This document shows, piece after piece, positions 16,196 through 23,864 of a stretch of 64,000 nucleotides of DNA. The stretch's first letter is position 1, and every line of letters starts with the position of its first letter. The stretch comes from Stenotrophomonas oahuensis (GTDB taxonomy: Bacteria > Pseudomonadota > Gammaproteobacteria > Xanthomonadales > Xanthomonadaceae): positions 124,001-188,000 of the forward strand of contig NZ_CP115541.1 of NCBI RefSeq assembly GCF_031834595.1. Direction: 5' to 3'. The position numbers and the translations under genes are program-made. Under the pieces are notes generated by a model, which did not search any database, was not told where the DNA came from, and saw only the letters and a program-made list of their open reading frames with translations.

Positions 16196-16435
16196 TTAGC
16201 TGGCCTCGCGGGCTCGCAGCTCGGTGAGGCGAGCAATAGCCCAACGCAGACCAGCATCGAGCGCATCCACCAAACTCTCGTGCTGCCCACACTGGGGTTG
16301 ATCAACCACGGGAAGTTCCCCAACTTCCACGTAGCACACGACGGCCTTTCCACCCTCCGGCTGACAGGCCTCAACAAAAATGTCGTGGCCGTAGCAGGTT
16401 GTTCCCAGCGAATCGAACTTCAATTCTTGAGCCAT
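16196..16435 (-). CDS. Array protein H, paralogue of E (79 aa)
   Basis: First gene of the array, with a strong GGGGGAAGGTGAT ribosome site before ATG 16435 (an upstream start at 16540 is rejected). The core FVEACQPEGGKAVVCYVEV and helix SLVDALDAGLRWAIARLTEL match protein E. Codon use is clearly coding, with G-rich first positions. It is divergent from xis; the 188-nt spacer 16436-16623 must hold both promoters. Function unknown. Confidence 0.7.
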   Translation of the reverse strand: MAQELKFDSLGTTCYGHDIFVEACQPEGGKAVVCYVEVGELPVVDQPQCGQHESLVDALDAGLRWAIARLTELRAREAS

Positions 16436-16623
16436 ATCACCTTCCCCCTTTCGCCTAGGATCGTCAAGGCAAACCACCCCACCGTCAACAGGGAGGGCAG
16501 CCCGGCCAGATACCACCGTTGGGATGGCCTCGCCCGGCACCGGATGTTCCGCACTTTCGTCAAAAATTCAGCCGAAAGCAGCAAACAGTTGCACGTCCGT
16601 AGGACGTTCGGAGAACTGTCACC

Positions 16624-16821
16624 ATGCATCTGATGACGCCGCAGCGTTGGCTTGAGACCTACTTTGATCAGACCAGCCAGCCAAGCATCCAACAGCTGCA
16701 CAGGTGGTTGAGAGACGGGAAGATCCCAGGAAAGAAGGTGGGCGGAACGTGGTTCATTGACGCTCATGCATGGCTGGCCGATGGCGACGACCTGGTCGAA
16801 CGAGTATTGAAGGCAGGATAG
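16624..16821 (+). CDS. xis: Phage excisionase (Xis)
   Basis: A 65-residue basic protein just before the integrase. MTPQRWLETYFDQ, SIQQLHRWLRDGKIPGKKVG and TWFIDAHAWL form the winged-helix pattern of lambda-type excisionases (the RWxxxGKIxPxPxxxGxxW theme). ATG 16624 has GGAG 10 nt upstream; the in-frame ATG 16633 is an alternative. It binds attachment-site arms and biases the integrase to excision. The integrase starts 4 nt after its stop. Confidence 0.88.
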   Translation: MHLMTPQRWLETYFDQTSQPSIQQLHRWLRDGKIPGKKVGGTWFIDAHAWLADGDDLVERVLKAG

Positions 16822-16825
16822 AAAT

Positions 16826-17923
16826 ATGACGCCACGGAAGCGCAGCCCTGGACGCCAGGGCTGGCCGGACAACCTTTACCCAAACCGGGACGGGTTCAAG
16901 TATCGGCACCCCGTCACCCGCCGGGAGACCTTCATGGGCCGCGACAAGACCAAGGCCTTCGCTGCGGCGAAGAAGCTCAACGCGATGTTGATGCCGGGCA
17001 ACGACCTGGTAGGACGGGTCGTTGGCTCACGCGAGACCGTCGCCGATGCTATCGCCGTCTTCCGTCGCGACGACATCCCTGCCCGTGGTTGGGCCCCCAA
17101 GACGACGGAGGTTTACGAAAGCGTCATACGGCGCATTGAGACTGGTCTGGGGAGCCGTCCGGTAGAGGAGATCACGGTGAAGGATTGCGCGGAATTCATT
17201 CGTGCGGTGACACCATCCGACCGTTCCAGGCAGCAATTCCGCTTGGTGCTGGGCTGGATCATGGCCTGCGCAGTACAGGAGGGCTGGATCGACACCAATC
17301 CTGTGCTGACCACCCGCAGGTTCCAGCATGAGCGAAAGCGCGCCCGTCTCACTAGAGAGATGTACGCCGCCATCTGGGAAAAGGCCGATCCTTGGCTGCG
17401 TTTGGCTATGGACATTTCGCTGGTCACCCTGCTCCGCCGTGACGACGTAGTGTCATTGAAGTTCAACGACGTGCGGGATGGTTCGTTGTGGGTCATCCCG
17501 CACAAGACCGAGGGAACCACCCAAGTAAAGCTGAAGATTCGCATCGGCCAACAGTTGGGCGACCTGCTCGCACAAGCGCGCGACGCTGTGCTCTCGCCGT
17601 ACGTCATCCACCGCCTCCCGGAGAAAGCCCGACCTTCGAACATGCGTGCATCTGCTCGACAGCACCATACCCAAGTGATGCCGGAACAGCTGACCAGGGC
17701 ATTCCAAGATGCCCGCGATGCAGCTGGAGTCGCTGGGCCGAACCCGCCGAGCTTCCATGAGATCCGAAGCCTCGGCGGAGCTCTTCTCAGCGAGTCTGGC
17801 TGGCAGATCGAGCAGGTTCAAAGTCTCATGGGCCACTCGTCTGCCAGCATGACTGAGCACTACCTGGAAGGGCACGAAACCCCTTGGCAAGAAGTCCATC
17901 CAGGCAACACCTTGGTGCGCTAG
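16826..17923 (+). CDS. int: Tyrosine integrase, lambda Int family
   Basis: A 365-residue site-specific recombinase. The N-terminal arm-binding domain (GWPDNLYPNRDGFKYRHPVT, then RRETFMGRDK) matches the lambda Int arm domain. Core-binding helices follow (ADAIAVFRRDDIPARGWAPK). Catalytic residues seen: Arg in TLLRRDDVVSLK near 200, HEIR near 310, and MGHSSASMTEHYLEGH with His and the nucleophilic Tyr near 345. A good AGGA precedes ATG. All catalytic residues are intact. It is transcribed toward the tRNA-Pro 5.4 kb away, so the attachment site is not directly adjacent if that tRNA is the target. Confidence 0.95.
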   Translation: MTPRKRSPGRQGWPDNLYPNRDGFKYRHPVTRRETFMGRDKTKAFAAAKKLNAMLMPGNDLVGRVVGSRETVADAIAVFRRDDIPARGWAPKTTEVYESVIRRIETGLGSRPVEEITVKDCAEFIRAVTPSDRSRQQFRLVLGWIMACAVQEGWIDTNPVLTTRRFQHERKRARLTREMYAAIWEKADPWLRLAMDISLVTLLRRDDVVSLKFNDVRDGSLWVIPHKTEGTTQVKLKIRIGQQLGDLLAQARDAVLSPYVIHRLPEKARPSNMRASARQHHTQVMPEQLTRAFQDARDAAGVAGPNPPSFHEIRSLGGALLSESGWQIEQVQSLMGHSSASMTEHYLEGHETPWQEVHPGNTLVR

Positions 17924-18042
17924 ATGCAGTATCAGTTACCTTGCTCGGAAAGCAACTACGCATGTACTAGCGCTGCTGCTTCAGCCTCGGGGTGCTGACG
18001 AACACTCAACCAGACGGCAACGTTCTGCCGCACTTAGGCGGT

Positions 18043-18333
18043 TCAATTGTGCCACTTACGCTGCGTACTCACGGCGTGCCTGATGTGATCTCCAATCGTA
18101 TCCATGGCCTGGCGCACCGCCATATGGTGAAGCCGCGACTCACCCGGCGCATCGCTCTCGGAGTATGCCTTGCAGACACCCTCCCAAAGCTTCAGCAGCC
18201 CTGCAGGTTCGGGGGAGAACAAGACTACAGCGTGAAGCCCTGACTCCAGCGCCTTAGTGTAACCACGCAACGCCTGCAGTTCTCTCTCACAGCGCTCTAT
18301 GCGTTCCAAGACGTCGTTTGTGTGTCCGCTCAC
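18043..18333 (-). CDS. Unknown small helical protein (96 aa)
   Basis: A GTG start at 18333 is preceded by AAGGA at 8 nt. The sequence has a predicted coiled-coil-like N-terminus (VLERIERCERELQALRGYTK) and a helical C-terminus (AVRQAMDTIGDHIRHAV), all soluble. Similar short helical proteins are common in prophage ends. The spacer 17924-18042 has no sign of an attachment-site duplicate of the tRNA-Pro. No family recognised. Confidence 0.6.
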   Translation of the reverse strand: MSGHTNDVLERIERCERELQALRGYTKALESGLHAVVLFSPEPAGLLKLWEGVCKAYSESDAPGESRLHHMAVRQAMDTIGDHIRHAVSTQRKWHN

Positions 18334-18612
18334 GGGCCATTCCTTGTGTTGATGGCACTACATTGTAGATCTGCTATTGCCCCAAGTTCTGGGAGGGGAG
18401 CTTGGCCACGATTGCTCAGGTGGAATCGGAGCCTTCTCCCCCTGAGGAACGGTGACTCGCCCACGTTGGGAAATTGCCAAGTTCCATATCACCTACGATT
18501 TGCCATAAACGGAAATTTAAGCGCCCTCTTGATTGTCCAAAACCCCTGTGCGATTCACGACCCACTAGGGATAGCATGACACTCGTCGCTCACCGTCTAC
18601 CCAGAGCCAACC

Positions 18613-19218
18613 CTAGGGAGCAGCATCAAGCAGCAGAACTTCAGCGATCGTTTCAATGCTTCCAATACAGATAGTCAACGGAGACAGGGTGCAATCGTCT
18701 GGGGGTGATGCGGTCAGTCGATACTCGCATTGAGAAGCGTACGCCGTAGGCTTGGAGTACGCCACGCCAAGCCCATGTGGCAAGCCATAGCTCACAGGAG
18801 CGTCCACGGTGATGCAACCAGGTAGAGCCCGCTCAACCTCAGCATGGATCCGCTCAAGCAAGGCATCAGGATCATGAACAATGAGACAGGCATCTGTACC
18901 GCTGAATCCGCTTGAAATTTCAGTAGTCAAACGAGAAGAAAAGCAAATCATCAGGTAATCTCTCAGCAAGCGCTTGGTGAAATTCAACTCGCTTATGGGA
19001 TGTATGATCTCGCCATACTCATTGCTGATGCTCACATCGTCCGGGTCAACGCTTCGACTGCGACAAAGCTCGTCGTCTTGCCGGGCAGCGTCGTTCTCGA
19101 GTGCCGTGTAGTAAGAAGCTGGCATAAGCCTGAACTCGCCCAAGCGGAGGGACCTGTCAAGCCAGCGCTGCTCTGAGTACCGGTAGAGTTTCCCCGGCCT
19201 AGTGACGTCAACTTCCAC
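18613..19218 (-). CDS. Unknown protein with DUF2971-like layout (201 aa)
   Basis: GTG start at 19218. LYRYSEQRWLDRSLRLGEFR, then LMPASYYTALENDAARQDDE, recalls the opening of DUF2971 proteins; LMICFSSRLTTEISSGF then GTDACLIVHDPDALL recalls their 'CFS...' core. DUF2971 members occur near phage-defence genes, but this match is by pattern only. The base composition is lower in GC than the core genome. The 279-nt space 18334-18612 is AT-rich and holds nothing I can identify. Confidence 0.6.
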   Translation of the reverse strand: MEVDVTRPGKLYRYSEQRWLDRSLRLGEFRLMPASYYTALENDAARQDDELCRSRSVDPDDVSISNEYGEIIHPISELNFTKRLLRDYLMICFSSRLTTEISSGFSGTDACLIVHDPDALLERIHAEVERALPGCITVDAPVSYGLPHGLGVAYSKPTAYASQCEYRLTASPPDDCTLSPLTICIGSIETIAEVLLLDAAP

Positions 19219-19278
19219 GAGAAATCTCTTCTCTGATTGCGCGTTGGTAATAGAATCAGCAAGCGTTTGAGTAACCGG

Positions 19279-19752
19279 CTACGTGAGAATCTTTCCTTCA
19301 GCGCTCACGTTCACGACCCGAGCCAGGCCTCGGCGCGCCACCTCAACCGCCTCCTTTGCTGTTTGGTAGTGGCGTCCTACCAAGGTTACAAGGAGAGCGT
19401 CGGTCACAAAGCCGTCGCCGTCCACTGCCTCAATGTAACCTTCAAAGTTCCCAGCGCCTGCTGCCGTCTCTTTCGGAACAGCGCGAAGCACGCTACCACC
19501 ACCCTCTGGCCCTCGATGCAACACGTCCGCTATCTGCGCAAGCGCAACCTCAGTTCCAAAACTCCGGGCCTCTGCTAAAGGACCAGGAACACCGAAGGCG
19601 CGATTAAGGTGCACGATACTCGTGTCTGGAAGCTGTACTTGGAATACGGTTATCGACCACCCTCCATCTCGCTCGTCGACGTAGACCGTTGCTACCACAC
19701 TATCCTGACAAACCAGAAAAGCTTCGTGATACGCCTCGTGCTCTTCGTTCAT
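19279..19752 (-). CDS. Unknown protein of two array-like halves (157 aa)
   Basis: ATG 19752 follows a G-rich ribosome site. The first half (VVATVYVDERDGGWSITVFQ, then TEVALAQIADVLHRG) and second half (FEGYIEAVDGDGFVTDALLV, then AKEAVEVARRGLARVV) each show strands followed by an Ala-rich helix. That is the same layout as single proteins of the 13.7-16.4 kb array, so it may be a fused pair of the same domain. No family recognised. Confidence 0.6.
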   Translation of the reverse strand: MNEEHEAYHEAFLVCQDSVVATVYVDERDGGWSITVFQVQLPDTSIVHLNRAFGVPGPLAEARSFGTEVALAQIADVLHRGPEGGGSVLRAVPKETAAGAGNFEGYIEAVDGDGFVTDALLVTLVGRHYQTAKEAVEVARRGLARVVNVSAEGKILT

Positions 19753-20068
19753 CGAGCGCCCCCGTGGAGAAATTTCACCCAGCTTAGCATCGCCGCGAGT
19801 TCGGATCCGATAGGCGGAGGCACTCCCGGCATTTTAGATTGCGAAGGGCACGGAAGCCCCTAGCGATAGGTCTCGGCTGGGGGAGTCCTCCTAAGGCGGG
19901 AATTGCGGTTGGCACCCAGTCCGCACCGAGGGCGCATACCCCTGGCTCAGGGGAGACGGAACACTTTAAGTAGCCTCCTCCGCCCGTGTAGGGGCGAACC
20001 TTACTACTATGCGCCCCGCGATTTGGCTATGCTCTTCCAAGGCGACTCAGCCTTAGGAAGGGCTTAGC
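19753..20068. other. 316-bp spacer upstream of the ParB-like cassette
   Basis: No gene seen. It is GC-rich with short imperfect inverted repeats (for example around 19860-19960), so a leader or small RNA is possible but unsupported. It must contain the promoter for the cassette; AGGAAGGG at 20055-20062 is the ribosome site of the next gene. Confidence 0.3.
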
Positions 20069-21187
20069 ATGAACAATATTGTGAGTCAAGTGGATCGAAT
20101 CGAGGATGTTCCCCTAGAGCATCTGATCTTCGACCCGTTGAATCCTCGTTTCGCCGGTCTTGACTACGACGGCGATTTTAACCTCGTTGATCGGATGACT
20201 GAGGATGAGAATGTTCAAGAGTTGATGGGCTCCATCGGTGCCCAGGGGTATTTCGCGGGCGAACCTCTTCTCGTGGCGCGAACTAACATGGATGCACCCG
20301 TATCCCAGGAGAACCCACTGATTGTCGTAGAGGGCAATCGGAGACTCGCTGCGCTGAAACTGCTCGCCGGCCTTATTAGCTCTAACAAGGCTTCAGTGGC
20401 AGCGCTTCGCGAAAGCGCTATCGTCAAACCAGTTTCGGTAGCTTGCATCCTTTTTAATGAGCGGAAGGAGATCCTCCGCTACCTAGGCTACCGGCACATC
20501 ACAGGAGCTAAGCGCTGGGAACCACTTCCCAAGGCACGCTACTTGAAGCAACTGAGAGACGAGTTCTTTGGGGATCTTACTGCAGACGAGCAGCATCGCC
20601 GCCTAGCAAAAGAGATCGGAAGCCGAGCGGACTACGTTGCCCAGATGCTCACAGGCCTGAACGTATACGAGCGATCCGCAAACCAACGCTTCTTCGATCT
20701 AGCTGGCGTAACAGCGGAGTCTGTTGAATTCAGCCTCCTAACCACAGCATTGTCCTATTCTGCAATTGCCGAGTACATCGGCCTTAGGTCGCGAACAGAT
20801 GTTGAGGGAAGCGATCTGCAGGACTCAAAATGTCGTGATCTCTTTTTTTGGATGTACTCCCCCAAAGAAGATGGCTTCACCATTCTTGGCGAGTCACGAA
20901 AACTGAAATATCTGGCCGCGGTGGTGACTAATAGCGTTGCGATTGAAGACCTGCGCGCCACAAAGGATCTCGACCGCGCATTCCTCATGAGCGAGGGCCC
21001 AGCGAAAGCGCTAATGGCCGTGCTGAATGCAGCGCATAGGCAGATGAAAAATGCCTATGACCTGATCCCACAAGTCTCTGAGCTCGACCATAGTCACGAG
21101 GCAATGGTGGAAAAGCTCTACAGCCTGTCTGAGGATCTAAGCACCATCATCCGCCGCCGAGCACGTCGAAAGGAATCATTCGAATGA
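20069..21187 (+). CDS. ParB/Srx-like DNA-binding or nuclease protein
   Basis: A 372-residue protein with an N-terminal ParB-like domain. Seen: PLEHLIFDPLNPRF (the I-x-x-NPR motif), VQELMGSIGAQGYFAGEPLL, and VVEGNRRLAALKLL (the G-x-RR box) near residue 90. Then come RYLGYRHITGAKRWEPLPKA and a possible HTH (RRLAKEIGSRADYVAQMLTG). The C-terminal 170 residues match nothing I know. Strong AGGAAGGG ribosome site. It overlaps the next gene by ATGA. Chromosome partition is unlikely here: there is no parA, and it sits beside a methyltransferase. Family members can hydrolyse nucleotides or cut DNA; the function in this cassette is open. Confidence 0.8.
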   Translation: MNNIVSQVDRIEDVPLEHLIFDPLNPRFAGLDYDGDFNLVDRMTEDENVQELMGSIGAQGYFAGEPLLVARTNMDAPVSQENPLIVVEGNRRLAALKLLAGLISSNKASVAALRESAIVKPVSVACILFNERKEILRYLGYRHITGAKRWEPLPKARYLKQLRDEFFGDLTADEQHRRLAKEIGSRADYVAQMLTGLNVYERSANQRFFDLAGVTAESVEFSLLTTALSYSAIAEYIGLRSRTDVEGSDLQDSKCRDLFFWMYSPKEDGFTILGESRKLKYLAAVVTNSVAIEDLRATKDLDRAFLMSEGPAKALMAVLNAAHRQMKNAYDLIPQVSELDHSHEAMVEKLYSLSEDLSTIIRRRARRKESFE

Positions 21188-22233
21188 ACACTACCGTCTC
21201 GGCAATGACGACACCGAACCCCCCAGCCCTTTTTACGGACTTGGGACCGTTGCCCAGCTCTGCACCGACCCACCTGTGGGCGGATTATGTCGAGCTCCGA
21301 GCAATGACCAGTCAAGACAAGCTTTTCTCGCACGGATTTTTGCAGGACTGCATAGATCTGGCCGAAGATGTCAACGTCGATGCCGATTCTTCACTAGAAG
21401 AAGACGGCCTTCTCGCCGCCATGGATCATGGCGATTTTCCGGAAGATGGCGACGGCGTATCAACGGAAGATGAGCGAGCTGAGCGACTATCGAAGAAATG
21501 GGGAGATATCAAAATAGCACTGTCGTCTCGCGAGATCCGCATGGGCGCAGCTCGACCGTTTCACTTGGAAGGTGACGTACTGAAATTTGAGCTGGATGAG
21601 ACTAACGGCCTCCACGCACTTTACGTGTCGCTACTCGTCTCTTCCTGTCTCCGCTACGTCAACAAGAAGAGGTATGCGGAGATTACCGACTACGTCGAAG
21701 TGCTCGGAGCCCTAGTCTTTACAGCGATCATGCCAAAAATGTGGAATGTCACAATATTTGGCGCGAAAGCTCCCGCATTTACAGGCACCACTTCTCAGAA
21801 GCTGCGACAGCTAGCGGAACTCATTCGAGCGAACGTCATGTTCGAAGACGCTGAAATAAACGCAGGCAGTTCAGGTGACGCCGGGCTTGACGTTGTCGCT
21901 TGGCATGACTTTGGGGACGGCCTCGGACAGATCCCCGTCGCGTTCGCGCAATGTGGGTGCTCGCCGAAGGACATTGATCACAAGCAGCTTGAGGCCTCTC
22001 CTGCTTCCTTCAATCGATGGATCAAGCCACATCACCCAGCCGTAAATTACTACATCGCCCCTCTGGACTTCAGGTCAAACACCGGGCATTGGGTAAGGAA
22101 ACCAGGTGAGGTTGTGCTGATTGATCGGTCTCGCATCGTCAATATTCTCAAGAACTACAATCAGACCGTGACCTACTCTGCCCCAGCTTTCGTTACCGAA
22201 GCTGTGGCCTATCAAGTGAGCACAGGAGCGTAG
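21184..22233 (+). CDS. Putative PD-(D/E)XK-like nuclease of the ParB-methyltransferase cassette
   Basis: A 349-residue protein translated by ATGA overlap from the ParB-like gene. The region SSGDAGLDVVAWHDFGDG, then QIPVAFAQCGCSPKDI, resembles a nuclease core: Asp near residue 236 in a G-x-D-hydrophobic strand, and Gln near 256 in a second strand. In such a core the usual E-x-K would be replaced by Q-x-x. The N-terminal 100 residues are acidic. No transmembrane segment. The assignment rests on this motif and the genomic context; it could instead be a non-catalytic partner. Its stop lies 1 nt from the convergent methyltransferase stop. Confidence 0.55.
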   Translation: MNTTVSAMTTPNPPALFTDLGPLPSSAPTHLWADYVELRAMTSQDKLFSHGFLQDCIDLAEDVNVDADSSLEEDGLLAAMDHGDFPEDGDGVSTEDERAERLSKKWGDIKIALSSREIRMGAARPFHLEGDVLKFELDETNGLHALYVSLLVSSCLRYVNKKRYAEITDYVEVLGALVFTAIMPKMWNVTIFGAKAPAFTGTTSQKLRQLAELIRANVMFEDAEINAGSSGDAGLDVVAWHDFGDGLGQIPVAFAQCGCSPKDIDHKQLEASPASFNRWIKPHHPAVNYYIAPLDFRSNTGHWVRKPGEVVLIDRSRIVNILKNYNQTVTYSAPAFVTEAVAYQVSTGA

Positions 22234-22234
22234 G

Positions 22235-23173
22235 CTAGAAGATTGGTAACAACCCGCTCACGACGGCATGGAACAGCGGCGGCGGAACGGCATTTCCTAC
22301 AACTGTGTATCGCATATCCAGACTGCCTCGCTTAGCGTCTGGAAAGACTAGATCACCAAATCCCTGAAGCCTTGCGGCCTCGCGGTATGAGAAGCGTCGA
22401 GCTGGGGAGTCATCGACGAATCTCCATACATTGTGCTCCAGCTTTACGAGTGCTGGACTGGACGGATGCAGGGGCATGTGACGGGCATTTGCAACAATGG
22501 TTTTGGAAAGCTCGTCCCATCCCCTCCGACGATCTCGGGACAAGTAGTACCAATGGAAGTCTCGTCCGTAGAACTCCCCCTCGGGCCATACCGGCATATC
22601 GCCAATTGCGTCACGAATGGTCACATACGGGAGTGGAGCATCAAGTCCGTGTGTCGGTTGAGGAAACTCATATTTGAAGTCCAGATCCTTGCGCGTGCCC
22701 ACGATGAAGATTCGTCGCCTCTCCTGCGCCACTCCATGATCTGCAGCACTTAGCACATTGCAACTCACGTTGTAGCCCGCCCGCCGGAATGCAGCCAGCT
22801 GATTCTTTAGCAGATGCTTGTAGTTGGCCCGAACCATGCCAGAGACGTTCTCTACGACGAACGCTTTTGGTTTGATGGTCCGGAGCGCCCTCGCAAACTC
22901 AAGGTAGAGCCGATTGATGCCCCGTCCAGGCTCCCGCACGCCTCCCTGGCTGAATCCCTGGCAGGGATAGCATCCCACCAGGAGATCAGCAGCCGGAAAC
23001 GAGCGAATTTGCGCTACATCGCAGAGCTGATAGTCAGTCAGGTCGTGGTTAGCTAGATAGACGTCCCTTGCGTAAGGGAGTACGTCATTTGCCATAAGGA
23101 CGGAAAAGCCGGCCTTAATCAACCCGGCGTCGGAGCCGCCGCACCCGGAGAACAGAGAGACTGCAGTAGGCAT
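22235..23173 (-). CDS. C5 cytosine DNA methyltransferase
   Basis: A 312-residue enzyme. Motifs in order: AVSLFSGCGGSDAGL (motif I, SAM binding), YPCQGFSQGG (motif IV, catalytic Cys near residue 78), FVVENVSGM (motif VI), AQERRRIFIVG (motif VIII), FSYREAARLQGF (motif IX) and YTVVGNAVPPPL (motif X). ATG 23173 is chosen over a 56-codon upstream extension because motif I then starts at residue 5, as in the family. Target sequence unknown; the recognition domain lies near residues 180-230. It converges on the ParB-like/nuclease pair and would protect host DNA if that pair restricts. Confidence 0.93.
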   Translation of the reverse strand: MPTAVSLFSGCGGSDAGLIKAGFSVLMANDVLPYARDVYLANHDLTDYQLCDVAQIRSFPAADLLVGCYPCQGFSQGGVREPGRGINRLYLEFARALRTIKPKAFVVENVSGMVRANYKHLLKNQLAAFRRAGYNVSCNVLSAADHGVAQERRRIFIVGTRKDLDFKYEFPQPTHGLDAPLPYVTIRDAIGDMPVWPEGEFYGRDFHWYYLSRDRRRGWDELSKTIVANARHMPLHPSSPALVKLEHNVWRFVDDSPARRFSYREAARLQGFGDLVFPDAKRGSLDMRYTVVGNAVPPPLFHAVVSGLLPIF

Positions 23174-23280
23174 TCTTAGGATGGGTCCGTGCGTGAACGG
23201 GAGGAGTGTAAAGCAACGGCGCAAACGTGGCCACAATTTCGAAAGCGATCTTGATTCCGCCCCAAGCGAAAGCTGCGGAT

Positions 23281-23309
23281 AGGGTGGGAATAGGGTGGGA
23301 ATAGGGTGT
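23281..23309. repeat. Short tandem repeat, three copies of AGGGTGGGAAT-like unit
   Basis: Units of 11 bp begin at 23281, 23292 and 23303, the last one partial. They lie between the methyltransferase promoter region and the tRNA-Pro terminator, near the likely boundary of the accessory DNA. Confidence 0.7.
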
Positions 23310-23310
23310 G

Positions 23311-23348
23311 AAAGAAAAAAGGCCCACGCATCCCTGCGCAAGCCTTTG
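23311..23348 (-). terminator. Intrinsic terminator of tRNA-Pro
   Basis: On the leftward strand AAAGGC and GCCTTTTTT bracket an inner GC-rich hairpin and end in a T-run, starting 16 nt after the tRNA 3' end. Confidence 0.65.
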
Positions 23349-23363
23349 ATTTCTAACCAGCTT

Positions 23364-23440
23364 TGGTCGGGACGGCCGGATTTGAACCGACGACCCTCTG
23401 CCCCCCAGGCAGATGCGCTACCAGGCTGCGCTACGCCCCG
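23364..23440 (-). tRNA. tRNA-Pro(GGG)
   Basis: A 77-nt cloverleaf from CGGGGCGTAGCGCAGC to a CCGACCA 3' end with CCA encoded. The anticodon loop CTGGGGG gives anticodon GGG, reading CCC. The T-arm GGTTCAAATCC is canonical. Its 3' end faces the accessory DNA, so it is the best candidate for the integration target of the prophage or of the cargo island. The matching attachment repeat is not visible in this window. Confidence 0.95.
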
Positions 23441-23507
23441 ATGATGCTGGTGTTGTCCCCGCCTTGCAGCGGGCCGACGAGTATACCCGTTTTGTGAAGA
23501 AATTGGA

Positions 23508-23864
23508 TCAGCGGCGCAGCAGCTGCAGCACTTCTTCCAGTTCCATGCGGGTCTGCTTGATGATCTGGTTGCTCAGTGCCGACTCTTCGCGGGCACCCGC
23601 CCCTTCCAGACGCAGGCGCGCACCGCCGATGGTGTAGCCCTGCTCGTACAGCAGGCCCCGGATCTGCCGCACCATCAGCACGTCGTGGCGCTGGTAGTAG
23701 CGACGGTTGCCGCGGCGCTTGGCCGGCTCCAGGCTGGGAAACTCGGTTTCCCAGTAGCGCAGCACGTGCGGCTTGACGTCGCACAGCTCGCTGACTTCAC
23801 CAATGGTGAAGTAGCGCTTGGCCGGTATCGGCGGAAGTTCGCGGTTACTGCCCGGATCCAGCAT
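23508..23864 (-). CDS. MerR-family regulator downstream of ihfA
   Basis: A 118-residue protein. [20 protein letters not shown], then [20 protein letters not shown], is the MerR winged-HTH (HVLRYWE). A helical dimerisation segment follows ([20 protein letters not shown]). There is no effector domain, as in the short MerR proteins found beside ihfA in many gammaproteobacteria. It overlaps ihfA by 20 nt and precedes tRNA-Pro. Target unknown. Confidence 0.88.
   Translation of the reverse strand: MLDPGSNRELPPIPAKRYFTIGEVSELCDVKPHVLRYWETEFPSLEPAKRRGNRRYYQRHDVLMVRQIRGLLYEQGYTIGGARLRLEGAGAREESALSNQIIKQTRMELEEVLQLLRR

Larger units (their letters stand above)
13649..16633 (+). other. 995-codon open frame antisense to eight small genes; probably not a gene
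   Basis: The frame starts in an ATGA overlap with the preceding gene and ends inside the excisionase start, with no stop for 2,985 nt. Its translation is rich in Ser, Arg, His and Cys with no domain, which argues against a protein. It is the exact codon-aligned antisense of all eight leftward array genes, and it also stays open through about 1,070 nt of spacer. The openness is unexplained; see findings. Confidence 0.2.

Noticed and set aside
17924..18050. attP/attR repeat of the tRNA-Pro 3' end next to int
   Set aside because: No match to the tRNA 3' sequence was found here.
20069..21187. Plasmid or chromosome partition function for the ParB-like protein
   Set aside because: No parA or parS-like repeats nearby; the operon partner and the convergent methyltransferase point to a different role.
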